From contig NZ_CP058529.1 of assembly GCF_013401515.1 (NCBI RefSeq), positions 434,001 to 498,000 on the forward strand: a stretch of 64,000 nucleotides of DNA, given 5' to 3'. Numbering within the stretch: the first letter of the stretch is position 1; every line of letters starts with the position of its first letter. The position numbers were made by a program, and so were the translations under genes. This DNA is from Halorarum halophilum. Its GTDB lineage: Archaea > Halobacteriota > Halobacteria > Halobacteriales > Haloferacaceae. This document shows positions 10,857 through 19,930 of this stretch, piece after piece. Below the pieces are notes generated by a model. That model was not told the DNA's origin. It saw nothing but the letters and a program-made list of their open reading frames with translations, and made no database searches.

Positions 10857-11339
10857 ATGGCGGCTCCCCGCTCCCAGCCCCTCCTCCCGGCCGCCCTCGG
10901 TCTCCTGCTCGTGACTGCCGGGACGGCGTTCGGACTCACGTTCGCGACCCAACTGGAGTGGCAACAGCGTGACGCCGTGACCGCGACGGTGAACGACGTG
11001 ACGCTTTCCGATCCCGCCGATACGGGTCCGCGAGTGGCGGCTAACCTGTCGGTTGGGAACCCGCTGGACCGGCCGATCGACGTGTCGTCGCTCCGCCTGC
11101 TCGTCTTCGAGGGCGACCCGCCACCGGACCGAGACGACCGGTTGAGCGTGCCTCGATCGGCCAGGATCGAGCAGGTAACCATCCCTGCCTGCGGAACCGT
11201 CACAGTCCGCGCACACGCCGACGTCCGCGACGAGGACGTCGACCGGACGCGGCGCGCGCTGGCGAACGGAACGGCGAACAGTCGGGGGCTACTGACGCTA
11301 CGACTCGCGGGTCGGGAGTTCGAGATCGATGTCGAGTAG
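10857..11339 (+). CDS. hypothetical exported or membrane-anchored protein
   Basis: 160 residues from ATG 10857, starting 5 nt after the DppF-like stop. One N-terminal hydrophobic segment (about residues 9-30) is followed by a beta-rich extracellular-looking region with the phrase VAANLSVGNPLDRPIDVSSL, resembling LEA/FxLYD-like domains that modify membrane proteins, but this is only a resemblance. No known family recognised with confidence. It overlaps the next gene by 11 nt, suggesting cotranscription. Confidence 0.65.
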   Translation: MAAPRSQPLLPAALGLLLVTAGTAFGLTFATQLEWQQRDAVTATVNDVTLSDPADTGPRVAANLSVGNPLDRPIDVSSLRLLVFEGDPPPDRDDRLSVPRSARIEQVTIPACGTVTVRAHADVRDEDVDRTRRALANGTANSRGLLTLRLAGREFEIDVE

Positions 11340-11793
11340 GGTCTCGACGCTCCGGTCCGTTCTCACCGATCCGGCGCGCGCTTCACGCAGGTCGCGGGCC
11401 GAGCGGTCGCTCGTCGTCCTGTTCGTCGGTCTCGCCACCGGCCTGCTCGCCGCGATGGCTCACTACGTCACCCTGCACGCCGAACTGGCGCCCGCGTGGG
11501 TCTCGAACGGTCCCGCGTTCGCGGTCGTCCTCCTCGCCGGGGTCCTCGCGAAACTCCTTGCCGCACAGATGCGGACCAGCGCCGCCGCGATCATCGTCGC
11601 GTGCGCCGCGGGGCTCGGCTTCTCGATCGCGTTCGAGGTCGCGCCGTACTACCTGCTCGGCATCGACACACTCGGCGGGTACGCGGTCGTCGTGCCGATC
11701 GGCGAGGCGACGCTGGCCTTCGTCGGCGAGCAGTTCCCGCTCCAGTTCCTCGGGTACATCCTCGGCGTGGTCTACCACGGGGTTACGGCGTGA
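11329..11793 (+). CDS. hypothetical polytopic membrane protein
   Basis: 154 residues from ATG 11329. About four hydrophobic segments (residues 28-46, 62-80, 85-103 and 110-150) follow a basic N-terminus (RASRRSRAERS), suggesting the N-terminus is cytoplasmic. No family recognised. Its start lies within the last 11 nt of the preceding gene, so the two are probably translated together. Confidence 0.65.
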   Translation: MSSRVSTLRSVLTDPARASRRSRAERSLVVLFVGLATGLLAAMAHYVTLHAELAPAWVSNGPAFAVVLLAGVLAKLLAAQMRTSAAAIIVACAAGLGFSIAFEVAPYYLLGIDTLGGYAVVVPIGEATLAFVGEQFPLQFLGYILGVVYHGVTA

Positions 11794-11881
11794 GACGCAG
11801 TCCGGAGACGAAAGCACGGTCGTGAGGGGGGGACGGGGTCGGTACGATAGACCTTTCCCGGTCCCGGCGGTATCCGTCGCC

Positions 11882-12142
11882 ATGTCGAGGGACCTTCCGA
11901 CCGAGGAGAGGCCGGTCAGGGAGCGGGGCACGTACGCGAAACACGGCCACGATCCGACGCTCGCCTCGTACGCCTCCTCCCTGTTCCTCCTGCTCTCCGT
12001 CCCGACGTTCGTGCTCCTCGCGTACGCGGGGTACTGGTGGGGGTACTACCCGGAGACGACGGTCGTTCCGGTGTTCGCGGGGTTGCTGGTCGGGTCACTC
12101 GCGGTCGCGTTCACGCTGATGCACGTGCTCACCGGGCGGTGA
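11882..12142 (+). CDS. small membrane protein
   Basis: 86 residues from ATG 11882. A charged N-terminal third (RDLPTEERPVRERGTYAKHGHDP) is followed by two hydrophobic segments (about residues 32-50 and 60-82). No family recognised. An element TAGACCTTTCC around 11848-11858 could be its promoter. It converges on the gene at 12201. Confidence 0.6.
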   Translation: MSRDLPTEERPVRERGTYAKHGHDPTLASYASSLFLLLSVPTFVLLAYAGYWWGYYPETTVVPVFAGLLVGSLAVAFTLMHVLTGR

Positions 12143-12200
12143 GCGGTCGGCGGAATCGGGAACTGTCGTCCGTGGAGGGGACGACTGACGGATCAGCGGG

Positions 12201-12740
12201 TCAGTACCACTTGTCCTCGTAGGCGCACGTGACGGGCTCGGTGACCACGTTGGTCGCGAGTGCCAGCGAGACGAGCGCCACGTCGTCGCCGTACACGCTC
12301 GGGTCGACGCCGTCGCCGCTCCAGCCGGCGAGCGCGACGCCGAGGTCGACGTGGTTGTCGAAGACGGTGACGAGCCACTCCTCCGGGAGTTCGCCCTCGA
12401 TATCGCCCTCCCGGATGAGCCGGAACAGGTACTTGAACGTCGTGTCGTCCCGATCGCTGACGTCGCCCCCGGCCTCGAAGCCGGGGACTTGGGGCGTTCC
12501 GAACAACTGGACGAGGCGGTAGAGCACCATTCCGATGTCGAGGCTGCTGCCGGGCTCGTCCGGGTCCGAGTTCAACTGGACGTATACGTCGTTGCGCTCC
12601 TCGCGGAGGTTCAGTTCGCGGAGTTCCTCGCCCGCCCCCACTCGCGTCTCGATCTCCTCGCGCGAGACGGGGACGAGCGTGAACTCGCGGAGTTCCTCGA
12701 TGGAGGGCGCGTCGGGGTGGTCGCGGATGTCGACCGGCAT
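12201..12740 (-). CDS. conserved-looking acidic protein of unknown function
   Basis: 179 residues from ATG 12740. The protein is acidic and probably cytoplasmic, with no signal sequence or membrane segment. The sequence ends VVTEPVTCAYEDKWY; the central part (IGMVLYRLVQLFGTPQVPGFEAGGD) looks like a folded helix-turn region. I recognise no family. Its ATG overlaps the TGA of the upstream membrane-protein gene by 1 nt, so the two form a bicistron. Confidence 0.65.
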   Translation of the reverse strand: MPVDIRDHPDAPSIEELREFTLVPVSREEIETRVGAGEELRELNLREERNDVYVQLNSDPDEPGSSLDIGMVLYRLVQLFGTPQVPGFEAGGDVSDRDDTTFKYLFRLIREGDIEGELPEEWLVTVFDNHVDLGVALAGWSGDGVDPSVYGDDVALVSLALATNVVTEPVTCAYEDKWY

Positions 12741-12985
12741 CAGGTGGCGAACCGCATGAAGCCCCTGTAGCCCAGGTAGGCGACGCCGATGAGGACGATC
12801 CCGGTGACCATGACGATGACCGCGTCGGTGCGGGTGACGCCGTCGAGCCCGTTCAGTTCGAAGAAGAGGGTGACGCCGATGACGGTGAAGATGTACCCCA
12901 GGACGATGCTGACGAGGCCCACGAGGAGGGAGACGACCCCGACGGGGCCGACGAGGCCGTTCGGAATCCGCTGTTCGACGGACAT
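12740..12985 (-). CDS. small two-helix membrane protein
   Basis: 81 residues from ATG 12985. Two hydrophobic segments (about residues 13-38 and 53-73) flank a short polar loop (FELNGLDGVTRTDA). No family recognised with certainty. The start is supported by a TATA-like ATATATTAGC 28 nt upstream. It is first of a bicistron with the gene at 12201. Confidence 0.65.
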   Translation of the reverse strand: MSVEQRIPNGLVGPVGVVSLLVGLVSIVLGYIFTVIGVTLFFELNGLDGVTRTDAVIVMVTGIVLIGVAYLGYRGFMRFAT

Positions 12986-13011
12986 CTCTACAGAACCCAC
13001 GGGTATGGGGG

Positions 13012-13020
13012 CTAATATAT
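13012..13020 (-). promoter_or_regulatory. TATA-like promoter of the 12985 bicistron
   Basis: Minus strand reads ATATATTAG, an unusually AT-rich run in GC-rich DNA, centred about 30 nt before ATG 12985. Confidence 0.5.
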
Positions 13021-13034
13021 CTCCCGCTCGATTC

Positions 13035-13538
13035 TCAGCTCCCGTCCTCCGATTCCCCGTCGCGTCCGTCGGTATTCCGACCAGTCCCCCCACCGTCTGC
13101 GCCGGACCCGAGGCGCTCGTCGTCCCGATGACGAACGTCGTCCTCGCGGCGGTCAGCGCTCCCGCCCTCACTGCGACCGCGTTCCGCGTCCCCCGGCGCG
13201 CTGTCGCCGAGCGGGCTCATGCTCGGGTCGAACTCAGTCTCCCGGTCCGGCCCGTGGGCGGACGTGTCCGTCGGGCCGTCGTCGGACGAGCCGGGACGTT
13301 CGTCCGTGTGGTCCCCGCGTTCGTCGCTCGTGAGGTCATACTGCTCCGCGACGGGTCGGCGGGCCCGGTAGCCGAGCGCGACGAGTACCAGTCCGACGAC
13401 GAACGTGAGGACGAACGCCGGCGAGGTGATGGACACCTGGCCGGTCACGACGGCGAGGTGGAGGGCCTGGCCGACGGCGAGCGCGCCGACCACGAGGAGT
13501 ACCGTGCTGAGCAGTCCGTAGAGCCGGGTCGAGGGCAT
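13035..13538 (-). CDS. membrane protein with acidic, low-complexity cytoplasmic tail
   Basis: 167 residues from ATG 13538; the open frame extends to 13604, but a TATA-like ACTTTTCA at about 13562-13570 lies at leaderless distance from 13538. Two hydrophobic segments (about residues 7-27 and 38-58) are followed by about 105 residues rich in Asp, Glu, Arg, Gly and Ser with no predicted fold (ending DGRDGESEDGS). Probably a membrane-anchored disordered tail. No family recognised. Confidence 0.55.
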   Translation of the reverse strand: MPSTRLYGLLSTVLLVVGALAVGQALHLAVVTGQVSITSPAFVLTFVVGLVLVALGYRARRPVAEQYDLTSDERGDHTDERPGSSDDGPTDTSAHGPDRETEFDPSMSPLGDSAPGDAERGRSEGGSADRREDDVRHRDDERLGSGADGGGTGRNTDGRDGESEDGS

Positions 13539-13647
13539 GACCGGGGCTGCGTTCGGGAGGATGAAAAGTACCCCGTCCGCCCCCGTCCGGTCAGTTCGAG
13601 CCATCTAGGGCTGGTCGGACCGAGAACGCGGGTCGCGTCGACGCCGC

Positions 13648-14214
13648 TCAGCCGTCGCCGAACTCGTCGACGATCACGACCTCGCCGTCGTCGACGGTGA
13701 CGTTGATGAGCGTCTTGACGGAGTAGTCGGTCTCGTCGAGCTTGTTGGGCCCGGCCTTCTTGATGACCGCGACGACGTCGACGATGTCCGCGCCTATGTG
13801 CGAGAGCGCGTCGAGGATGCCCTTCATCGTCCCGCCCGTCGAGAGTACGTCGTCGAGCACGAGCACCTTGTCGCCCTCGTACACGTCGTTGATGTACATC
13901 TCTGACTCCGAGTAACCCGTTTCCTGCGACAGCGACACCTCGCCATCGAGGCCGTACTCGCGCTTGCGGATGACGACGAGCGGGATGTCGGTCATCAGCG
14001 AGAGCGCGGTGGAGATGTGGATGCCCATCGCGGCCGGTGTGACGATCTTGTCGACGTCCTCGATCTCCGCCTTGCGGATGATGCGGATCACGATCTCCCG
14101 CAACAGTTCGGGCTCCAGCATCGGGACGCCGTCGCTGATGGGGTGGACGAAGTACTGGTACTCTCCCTTCTCGATGATGGGCGCGTCGAGCAAGGACTGC
14201 CGCAGTTGGTCCAT
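13648..14214 (-). CDS. hpt: purine-type phosphoribosyltransferase (haloarchaeal HGPRTase-like)
   Basis: 188 residues from ATG 14214. The PRPP-binding loop is [13 protein letters not shown] (about residues 117-129), preceded by [15 protein letters not shown], the pyrophosphate-binding region. The enzyme transfers phosphoribose from PRPP to a purine base in salvage; in haloarchaea this group is annotated as hypoxanthine/adenine phosphoribosyltransferase or HGPRTase-like, and the true base preference is not visible. A TATA-like TCTTTTACA at 14237-14245 supports the start. It is divergent from the mrp operon. Confidence 0.82.
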   Translation of the reverse strand: MDQLRQSLLDAPIIEKGEYQYFVHPISDGVPMLEPELLREIVIRIIRKAEIEDVDKIVTPAAMGIHISTALSLMTDIPLVVIRKREYGLDGEVSLSQETGYSESEMYINDVYEGDKVLVLDDVLSTGGTMKGILDALSHIGADIVDVVAVIKKAGPNKLDETDYSVKTLINVTVDDGEVVIVDEFGDG

Positions 14215-14236
14215 GTCGCCGGTACTCCGAGGGCGC

Positions 14237-14245
14237 TGTAAAAGA
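14237..14245 (-). promoter_or_regulatory. TATA-like element of the phosphoribosyltransferase gene
   Basis: Minus strand TCTTTTACA centred 27 nt before ATG 14214, as expected for a leaderless transcript. Confidence 0.45.
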
Positions 14246-14293
14246 CTGCGGATTCCTCGTGTGGTGACGGGAGCCGGTCGTCTCCAGCGTCGG

Positions 14294-14302
14294 TTTGATA
14301 AC
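14294..14302 (+). promoter_or_regulatory. TATA-like element of the mrp operon
   Basis: TTTGATAAC lies about 36 nt before GTG 14334, giving a very short leader. It is the only AT-rich element in the divergent gap between hpt and mrpA. Confidence 0.4.
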
Positions 14303-14333
14303 ACCTAAGTCCGCCTCCCCCTACCGAATTCGT

Positions 14334-16718
14334 GTGCTCGAAATCGTTCTCGCCATCGTGTTCCTCCCGTTCGCGGGGGCGGCGCTCACGCCGCTCGTCT
14401 TCCGGGTGGCCGGCGAGCGAACCGCCTACTACGCGGCGGGGGTCGCGGCGGTCTGTCTCGGGCTCGTCGGCCAGTTGTACGCGACCGGCGCCCACGGGCT
14501 GGCGAGTATCGAGTGGGTTCCCTCGCTCGGCATCTCGCTGGCCTTCTACGTCGACGGCCTCTCGCTGCTCATCTCGATGCTCGCCTCCGGGGTCGGCGTG
14601 CTCATCCTCGCCTACTCGGGCGGGTACATGCACGGCGAACCGGGCCAGGCGAAGTACTACGCGACGCTGCTGGCGTTCATGGGCTCGATGCTCGGCGTCG
14701 CGCTCGCGGCGGACCTGTTCGCGCTGTTCACCTTCTGGGAGCTGACGAGCCTCTCGTCGTTCCTCCTCATCGGCCACTACACGAGCGAGGGCTCCTCCCA
14801 GTACGCCGCCCGGAAGTCGATGCTCATCACCGTCGCCGGCGGCCTGTTCATGCTCGCAGGCTTCCTCCTCTTCGCGTGGGCCGGCGGGACGACGCTCATC
14901 GTCGGCGAGGGCTCGCTGACGGCGAACGCGGACGCGACCGTCGAGACGCTCCGGACGGCGGGGCTGTTCGTCCCCTCGCTGCTCCTCCTCGGGATCGGCG
15001 CGGCCACGAAGTCCGCGCAGGTGCCGTTCCACGTCTGGCTCCCGAACGCGATGGAGGCGCCGACGCCCGTCTCCGCGTTCCTCCACTCCGCGACGATGGT
15101 GAAGGCCGGCGTCTACCTCGTCGGTCGGTTCCGGCCGTTCTTCCTCGAGGCCGTCCCCGAGGGGACACACCTCCCCGAGTGGTCGCTCGTGTTCGTCACG
15201 CTCGGCCTGCTGACGATGACCGTCACGGCCATCCTCGCCGTCCAGGCGACCGACATCAAGGAACTGCTCGCCTACTCGACGGCCTCCCACCTCGGGCTCA
15301 TCGTCGCCGGGTTCGGCGTCGCCAACGCCTACGGCGCCGAGACGGGCGCGTTCCACATCCTCAACCACGCGTCGTTCAAGGCGGCGCTGTTCCTCGTCGC
15401 CGGGATCGTCGCCCACGAGGCCGGGACGCGCGACATCTCGAAGCTCCGGGGCCTCCGGCACGACCTCCCGGTGACGGCGCTCGTCGCCGGCCTGGCGTCG
15501 CTGTCGATGGCGGGCGTGCCGCCGTTCAACGGCTTCTACTCGAAGGAACTGCTGTTCGAGGCGACGTACGAACTCGCCCACGAGGTCGGCGGCCTGACGT
15601 GGCTGTTCCCGGTCGTCGCCGTGTTCGGCTCGGTGTTCACGTTCCTCTACTCGCTGAAGTTCCTCTCGCTGTTCCTCGGCGACCGGAACGACGACCTGGG
15701 ACACGTCCACCGGCCGCCGCTCGCGATGCTGGTGCCGCCGGCCGTCCTGGGCCTCCTCGTCACGGTCATCAGCGTCGACCCCCAACTGGCCGTTGACGCG
15801 CTCGTGGGCGAGGTGTACGGGAGCACGGTCCCCGGCGAGGCCCACGCGTTCTCCGTCGGCCTTCCGACGCACCTCACACCGCCGGTGGCCATGAGCGCGA
15901 TCACCATCGGCATCGGCGCGCTCCTCTGGCCGCAGTACGACCGGATCCACGACGGGATTCGCGCCCTGCTGCACGGGCCGGTCCGCGCGAACTGGTGGTA
16001 CGACGGGGGCGTCAAGGGACTGACGGCGGGGTCGAAGTCCGTCGCCTCCAGGGTCCAGACGGGGCTCCTCCGCACGTACGCGACGTGGGCGCTCGGGGCG
16101 ACGGCGGCGCTTGTCGTGGGCGGCTACCTCGTCGCGGGCGTCGGCTTCCCCCCGCTCGAACTCGCCGAGGGGATGACCGTCCCGATGGTACTCGTCCTGC
16201 TGGTCGCGCTCGTCGGCGCGGCCGCGGTGGGCGTGGCGCCGTCCCACATCGCCGGCGTGCTCACGCTGTCCATCGTCGGGTTCATGGTCGCCATCTTCTT
16301 CATCCTCGCCGACGCGCCCGACCTCGCGCTCACCCAGCTCGTCGTCGAGACGCTCGTGCTAGTGCTGTTCCTGCTCGTGCTCGACAGGCTGCCGGTCTAC
16401 TACGGGACCCCCCGGGTCTCGGTCGCCGTCCGCGACGCCGCGCTCTCGCTGATCGTCGGCGCGACGGTGTTCCTCACGGTCGTGTTCTCGACCGCGGGGA
16501 GCCCGGACACCATCGGCGGGAGCCTCTCGCGGCTGGCCGGCGTTCCGGGCGAGCACGCCACGTTCTTCATGGACTACGGGGGCGGGTACAACGTGGTGAA
16601 CGTCGTGCTCGTCGACTTCCGCGCCGTCGACACGCTCGGGGAGGTGACGGTGGTCGCCATGGCCGCCCTCTCCGTGCTCACGCTCGTCCGGATGCGCGAA
16701 CGGGGTGAGGCGCAGTGA
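14334..16718 (+). CDS. mrpA: Mrp-type Na+/H+ antiporter subunit A
   Basis: 794 residues from GTG 14334; a TTG further upstream is in frame but adds a charged stretch not expected here. The N-terminal two thirds resemble NuoL/MrpA proton-translocating subunits (FTFWELTSLSSFLLIGHY, VWLPNAMEAPTPVSAFLHSATMVKAGVYL, HASFKAALFLVAG). The C-terminal part carries the DUF4040-like region and the MbhE-like ending VDFRAVDTLGEVTVVAMAAL, which together mark MrpA rather than NuoL. It forms the membrane antiporter exporting Na+ in exchange for H+. First gene of seven; its stop overlaps the mrpB start. Confidence 0.9.
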   Translation: MLEIVLAIVFLPFAGAALTPLVFRVAGERTAYYAAGVAAVCLGLVGQLYATGAHGLASIEWVPSLGISLAFYVDGLSLLISMLASGVGVLILAYSGGYMHGEPGQAKYYATLLAFMGSMLGVALAADLFALFTFWELTSLSSFLLIGHYTSEGSSQYAARKSMLITVAGGLFMLAGFLLFAWAGGTTLIVGEGSLTANADATVETLRTAGLFVPSLLLLGIGAATKSAQVPFHVWLPNAMEAPTPVSAFLHSATMVKAGVYLVGRFRPFFLEAVPEGTHLPEWSLVFVTLGLLTMTVTAILAVQATDIKELLAYSTASHLGLIVAGFGVANAYGAETGAFHILNHASFKAALFLVAGIVAHEAGTRDISKLRGLRHDLPVTALVAGLASLSMAGVPPFNGFYSKELLFEATYELAHEVGGLTWLFPVVAVFGSVFTFLYSLKFLSLFLGDRNDDLGHVHRPPLAMLVPPAVLGLLVTVISVDPQLAVDALVGEVYGSTVPGEAHAFSVGLPTHLTPPVAMSAITIGIGALLWPQYDRIHDGIRALLHGPVRANWWYDGGVKGLTAGSKSVASRVQTGLLRTYATWALGATAALVVGGYLVAGVGFPPLELAEGMTVPMVLVLLVALVGAAAVGVAPSHIAGVLTLSIVGFMVAIFFILADAPDLALTQLVVETLVLVLFLLVLDRLPVYYGTPRVSVAVRDAALSLIVGATVFLTVVFSTAGSPDTIGGSLSRLAGVPGEHATFFMDYGGGYNVVNVVLVDFRAVDTLGEVTVVAMAALSVLTLVRMRERGEAQ

Positions 16719-17278
16719 CGAACGCATCGGGGTCCGAGACGGACCTCCCCGACGAGGCGGTCGAGGGGACCGACGAGCGGTCGGTCGTCGAGACGAGCAG
16801 CCCCGGTCGCGCGTACGACCACCGGACGACCGTCATCGCCCGGACCGTCGTCCGGGTGACCGTCCCCATCATCCTCGTCACGGCGCTCGCGCTCCTGCTA
16901 CAGGGGCACAACCAGCCCGGCGGCGGCTTCATCGGGGGCGTGCTCACCACGACGGCGTTCGTCCTCGTGTACGTCGTGTTCGGGCTGGAGTTCCTCCAGT
17001 CGGATCTGCTCGACGTCCGGAACGAGTCCGGCGAGTCCCACCACGCGGTCGAACTGTACCGGGTACTGTTCACCGTCGGCCTGACCATCGCGTTCGCGAG
17101 CGGCCTGGCGCCGATGCTCGCCGGGTTGCCGTTCCTCACGCAGGGAATCCTGTTCCTGGAGCACCTCCCGCTGTACGAGGAACTCGAGGTGGCCTCCGCG
17201 CTCGCTTTCGACCTCGGGGTGTACCTCGCGGTCGTCGGCGGCCTGCTCACCGTCATCGGGGAGGTGGGGAGCGAATGA
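16715..17278 (+). CDS. mrpB: Mrp-type Na+/H+ antiporter subunit B
   Basis: 187 residues from GTG 16715, overlapping the mrpA stop by 4 nt (GTGA). An acidic N-terminal extension of about 40 residues (EVEGTDERS-like region) precedes the MnhB domain, which is recognised by LLQGHNQPGGGFIGGVLTTTAF and four membrane segments. MrpB is a small membrane subunit of the antiporter. The N-terminal extension is longer than in bacterial MrpB and probably cytoplasmic. Confidence 0.88.
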   Translation: MTNASGSETDLPDEAVEGTDERSVVETSSPGRAYDHRTTVIARTVVRVTVPIILVTALALLLQGHNQPGGGFIGGVLTTTAFVLVYVVFGLEFLQSDLLDVRNESGESHHAVELYRVLFTVGLTIAFASGLAPMLAGLPFLTQGILFLEHLPLYEELEVASALAFDLGVYLAVVGGLLTVIGEVGSE

Positions 17279-17670
17279 CCCAGTGGGTGCTCGCGGGCGT
17301 GCTCGGCACGCTGTTCGCGCTCGGGACGTTCCTGGTGCTGCGCCGCGACGTCGTCAGGGTCGTCTGGGGCGTCACCATCATCGCGCAGGCGGCGAACGTC
17401 TACCTCGTCACGATGGGCGGGTTCGCCGGCCCGGCCCCCATCGGCAACTTCGTGGGCGCGGAGGAGGCGTCGCTGCCGACGGATCCGCTCGTCCAGGCGC
17501 TCGTCCTGACGGCCATCGTCATCGGCTTCGGGACGACCGCGCTGGCGCTCGTGCTCACCTTCCGGGTGTACGAGGAGCACGGCACCATTGACGTGTACCA
17601 GCTCGGCCGGAACGGCGGGACGCCCGGCGACGACGTAGGTGACGACGCGGGCGAGGGGGGTGACGTCTGA
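17275..17670 (+). CDS. mrpC: Mrp-type Na+/H+ antiporter subunit C
   Basis: 131 residues from ATG 17275, overlapping mrpB by 4 nt. Three membrane segments and the phrases GTFLVLRRDVVRVVWGVTIIAQAANVYL and DPLVQALVLTAIVIGFGTTA identify the NuoK-like MrpC. The C-terminal 20 residues are Gly/Asp-rich (GDDVGDDAGEGGDV), a haloarchaeal-type acidic tail. Its TGA overlaps the mrpD ATG by 1 nt. Confidence 0.88.
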   Translation: MTQWVLAGVLGTLFALGTFLVLRRDVVRVVWGVTIIAQAANVYLVTMGGFAGPAPIGNFVGAEEASLPTDPLVQALVLTAIVIGFGTTALALVLTFRVYEEHGTIDVYQLGRNGGTPGDDVGDDAGEGGDV

Positions 17671-19382
17671 TGTCGGCGCTGGTGCTCGCACCGCTGCTCG
17701 TCGCGTTCGGGACGGGCATCCTCACGCTGCTGCTCCGTTTCGACAGTCGGGTCCAGCGAGGGGTGAGCCTGCTCGGCAGCGTCGGCTACTTGGCGGTCGT
17801 CGCGCTGCTGTTCGACCGGGTCGTCCTCGGCCCCGGCGGGCCGGCGATCGTCCCGTACTACGTCTCCAACTGGCCGGCGCCGTTCGGCATCACACTCGTC
17901 GCCGACGCGCTGTCGGCGTTCATGCTCGGCCTCGCGGCGCTCGTCTCGCTGCCCGCGCTCGCGTTCGCGACGGTGTACATCGACGAGTTCGAACACCGGC
18001 TCTCGTTCGCGCCGCTGTTCCACTTCATGCTCGCCGGCGTGACGGGGTCGTTCCTCACCGCCGACCTGTTCAACCTGTTCGTCTGGTTCGAGGTGATGCT
18101 CATGGCGAGCTACATCCTCGTGCTGTTCTACTCCGGGCCGGAGCACACCCGCGCCGCGCTCGTCTACGTCGTCCTCAACCTGCTCGCGAGCGCGCTGATG
18201 CTCGTCGCGATCGGCGGCTTGTACGCGACCGTCGGCACGCTCAACATGGCCGACATGGCCCGCAGGCTGGCGAACCCGGCTGCGTACGGCGTCGAACTCG
18301 CGCCGACGCTGGGGCTCGCCTCGCTGCTGCTCTCCGTGTTCGCTCTGAAGGCCGGGCTGGTCCCGTTCCACTTCTGGGTTCCCTCGGCCTACCGGGCCGC
18401 GCCGGCGCCGGTGACCGCCGTGCTCGCCGGCGTCGTGAAGAAGGTCGGCGTGTACGCCATCGTCCGCCTGTTCTTCACCGTCTTCGCGGGCGCGGCGTAC
18501 GCGGAAGCGGGCACGTTCGCCTACGTCGGCCCCGTGCTCATCGTCGCCGCGGTCGCCTCGATCCTCTACGGGGGCGTCGCCGCGATCGGCCGCGAGGACG
18601 TGGACGGCCTGCTGGCGTTCTCCTCCGTCGGCCAGGTCGGCTTCATCGTCCTCCCGCTGGGCGTGGCGATGATGGCGCCCGACCTGGCGGTGGACTTCGG
18701 CGGCCCGGGCGTCGACGGCACGCTCGCGACCCTCGGCATCGCCGCGGCGCTCGTCTACGCCTTCAACCACGGCCTGGCCAAGGGGCTCCTGTTCCTCGCG
18801 TCCGGAACGATCTACTCGGCGGTCGGAACGACCGACTTCGAGGACCTCGGCGGGCTCGCCTCCCGGACGCCGCTCCTCGCGGCGTCGTTCCTGCTCGGCG
18901 GCCTCTCGCTCGTCGGCGTCCCGCCGCTGATCGGCTTCTTCGGGAAGCTCCTCGTGTTCCGGACGTCGGTCGACGGCCTCGCCGGCGCCGTCCCCGGGGC
19001 TGGGGTGGCGCTGGCCGCCGCGCTGGCCGGGGCGGTGCTCACGATCGCCTACGTCACGCGGATCTGGAACGCGGTGTTCTGGGGCGAACAGACCGAGACG
19101 GTGCTGGCCGCGCTGCCGACCCGCTGGAGTCGACGCGCCGAGGGCGTCGCGGCGGACGGGGGTCGAACGGATGCGACCCCGGTCGCGCTCGCCGTCCAGC
19201 TCACCGCCGTGATCGCGCTGGCGGGCTGTCTCGTCGGGTTCGGAGTCGGCGTCGAGTTCGTCCTCGAGGCCGCGACCCACGCCGCAGGCGCCGCGACGGA
19301 CACGGCCGGTTACGTCGACGCGGTCGCGCCGGAGGACGTGTTGACCGGGGCCGGCGGCGGGACCGGGGGAGGTGGACACTGA
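17670..19382 (+). CDS. mrpD: Mrp-type Na+/H+ antiporter subunit D
   Basis: 570 residues from ATG 17670. About 14 membrane segments. NuoN/MrpD-type motifs include LFVWFEVMLMASYILVLF, LKAGLVPFHFWVPSAYRAAP (with conserved Lys) and AFNHGLAKGLLFLASG. MrpD is the second large proton-channel-like subunit of the complex. A region near residues 478-500 (SRRAEGVAADGGRTD) is an inserted polar loop. The TGA overlaps the mrpE ATG by 1 nt. Confidence 0.9.
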   Translation: MSALVLAPLLVAFGTGILTLLLRFDSRVQRGVSLLGSVGYLAVVALLFDRVVLGPGGPAIVPYYVSNWPAPFGITLVADALSAFMLGLAALVSLPALAFATVYIDEFEHRLSFAPLFHFMLAGVTGSFLTADLFNLFVWFEVMLMASYILVLFYSGPEHTRAALVYVVLNLLASALMLVAIGGLYATVGTLNMADMARRLANPAAYGVELAPTLGLASLLLSVFALKAGLVPFHFWVPSAYRAAPAPVTAVLAGVVKKVGVYAIVRLFFTVFAGAAYAEAGTFAYVGPVLIVAAVASILYGGVAAIGREDVDGLLAFSSVGQVGFIVLPLGVAMMAPDLAVDFGGPGVDGTLATLGIAAALVYAFNHGLAKGLLFLASGTIYSAVGTTDFEDLGGLASRTPLLAASFLLGGLSLVGVPPLIGFFGKLLVFRTSVDGLAGAVPGAGVALAAALAGAVLTIAYVTRIWNAVFWGEQTETVLAALPTRWSRRAEGVAADGGRTDATPVALAVQLTAVIALAGCLVGFGVGVEFVLEAATHAAGAATDTAGYVDAVAPEDVLTGAGGGTGGGGH

Positions 19383-19930
19383 TGCGCCGGTGGATCATAA
19401 ACGCGCTCGCGATCGCGGTCCTCTGGCTGTTCGTCCGCGGCGTCCCCCTCGAAGCCACGCGAATCGCGGAGGAGGGGCTCATCGGCCTCGTCGTGAGCCT
19501 CCCGATCGCCTTCGGCCTCCGGCGGTTCTACGAGGGGCAGGCGACGGCACGGACGCTCCGGGTCGTCCCGTACGTCCTGCTGTACCTCCTGACGTTCCTC
19601 AAGGAACTGCTCGTGGCGAACGTGGAGGTCGCGCGGGTTGTCCTCTCGCCGTCGATGCCGATCCGACCGGCGGTCGTGGAGGTCCCCCTGCGGGTGGAGT
19701 CGGACGCCGCCATCACGACGATCGCCAACAGCCTCACGCTCACACCGGGTACACTGACGATGGACTACGACGCCGACGCCAACGCGCTGTACGTGCACAG
19801 TATCGCCGCGGACGATCCCGACGACGTGCTCGAACCCATCCGGAAGTGGGAGGACTACGCGCTCGTCATCTTCGACGAGGAACTCGGACCGGGCGACCCC
19901 GTCCAGAATCGGGGGGTGAGCGATGAGTAG
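19382..19930 (+). CDS. mrpE: Mrp-type Na+/H+ antiporter subunit E
   Basis: 182 residues from ATG 19382. Two N-terminal membrane segments plus LLYLLTFLKELLVANVEVARVVLSP and the typical IANSLTLTPGTLTMDYD identify MrpE. It overlaps mrpF by 8 nt. The C-terminal half is a soluble domain ending with an acidic tail. Confidence 0.88.
   Translation: MRRWIINALAIAVLWLFVRGVPLEATRIAEEGLIGLVVSLPIAFGLRRFYEGQATARTLRVVPYVLLYLLTFLKELLVANVEVARVVLSPSMPIRPAVVEVPLRVESDAAITTIANSLTLTPGTLTMDYDADANALYVHSIAADDPDDVLEPIRKWEDYALVIFDEELGPGDPVQNRGVSDE

Noticed and set aside
14088-16247. 719-codon minus-strand frame opposite mrpA
   Set aside because: Extreme Arg/Glu/Asp composition, typical of antisense shadows of membrane-protein genes.
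17400-19379. 659-codon minus-strand frame opposite mrpC and mrpD
   Set aside because: Same composition artefact; no recognisable motif.
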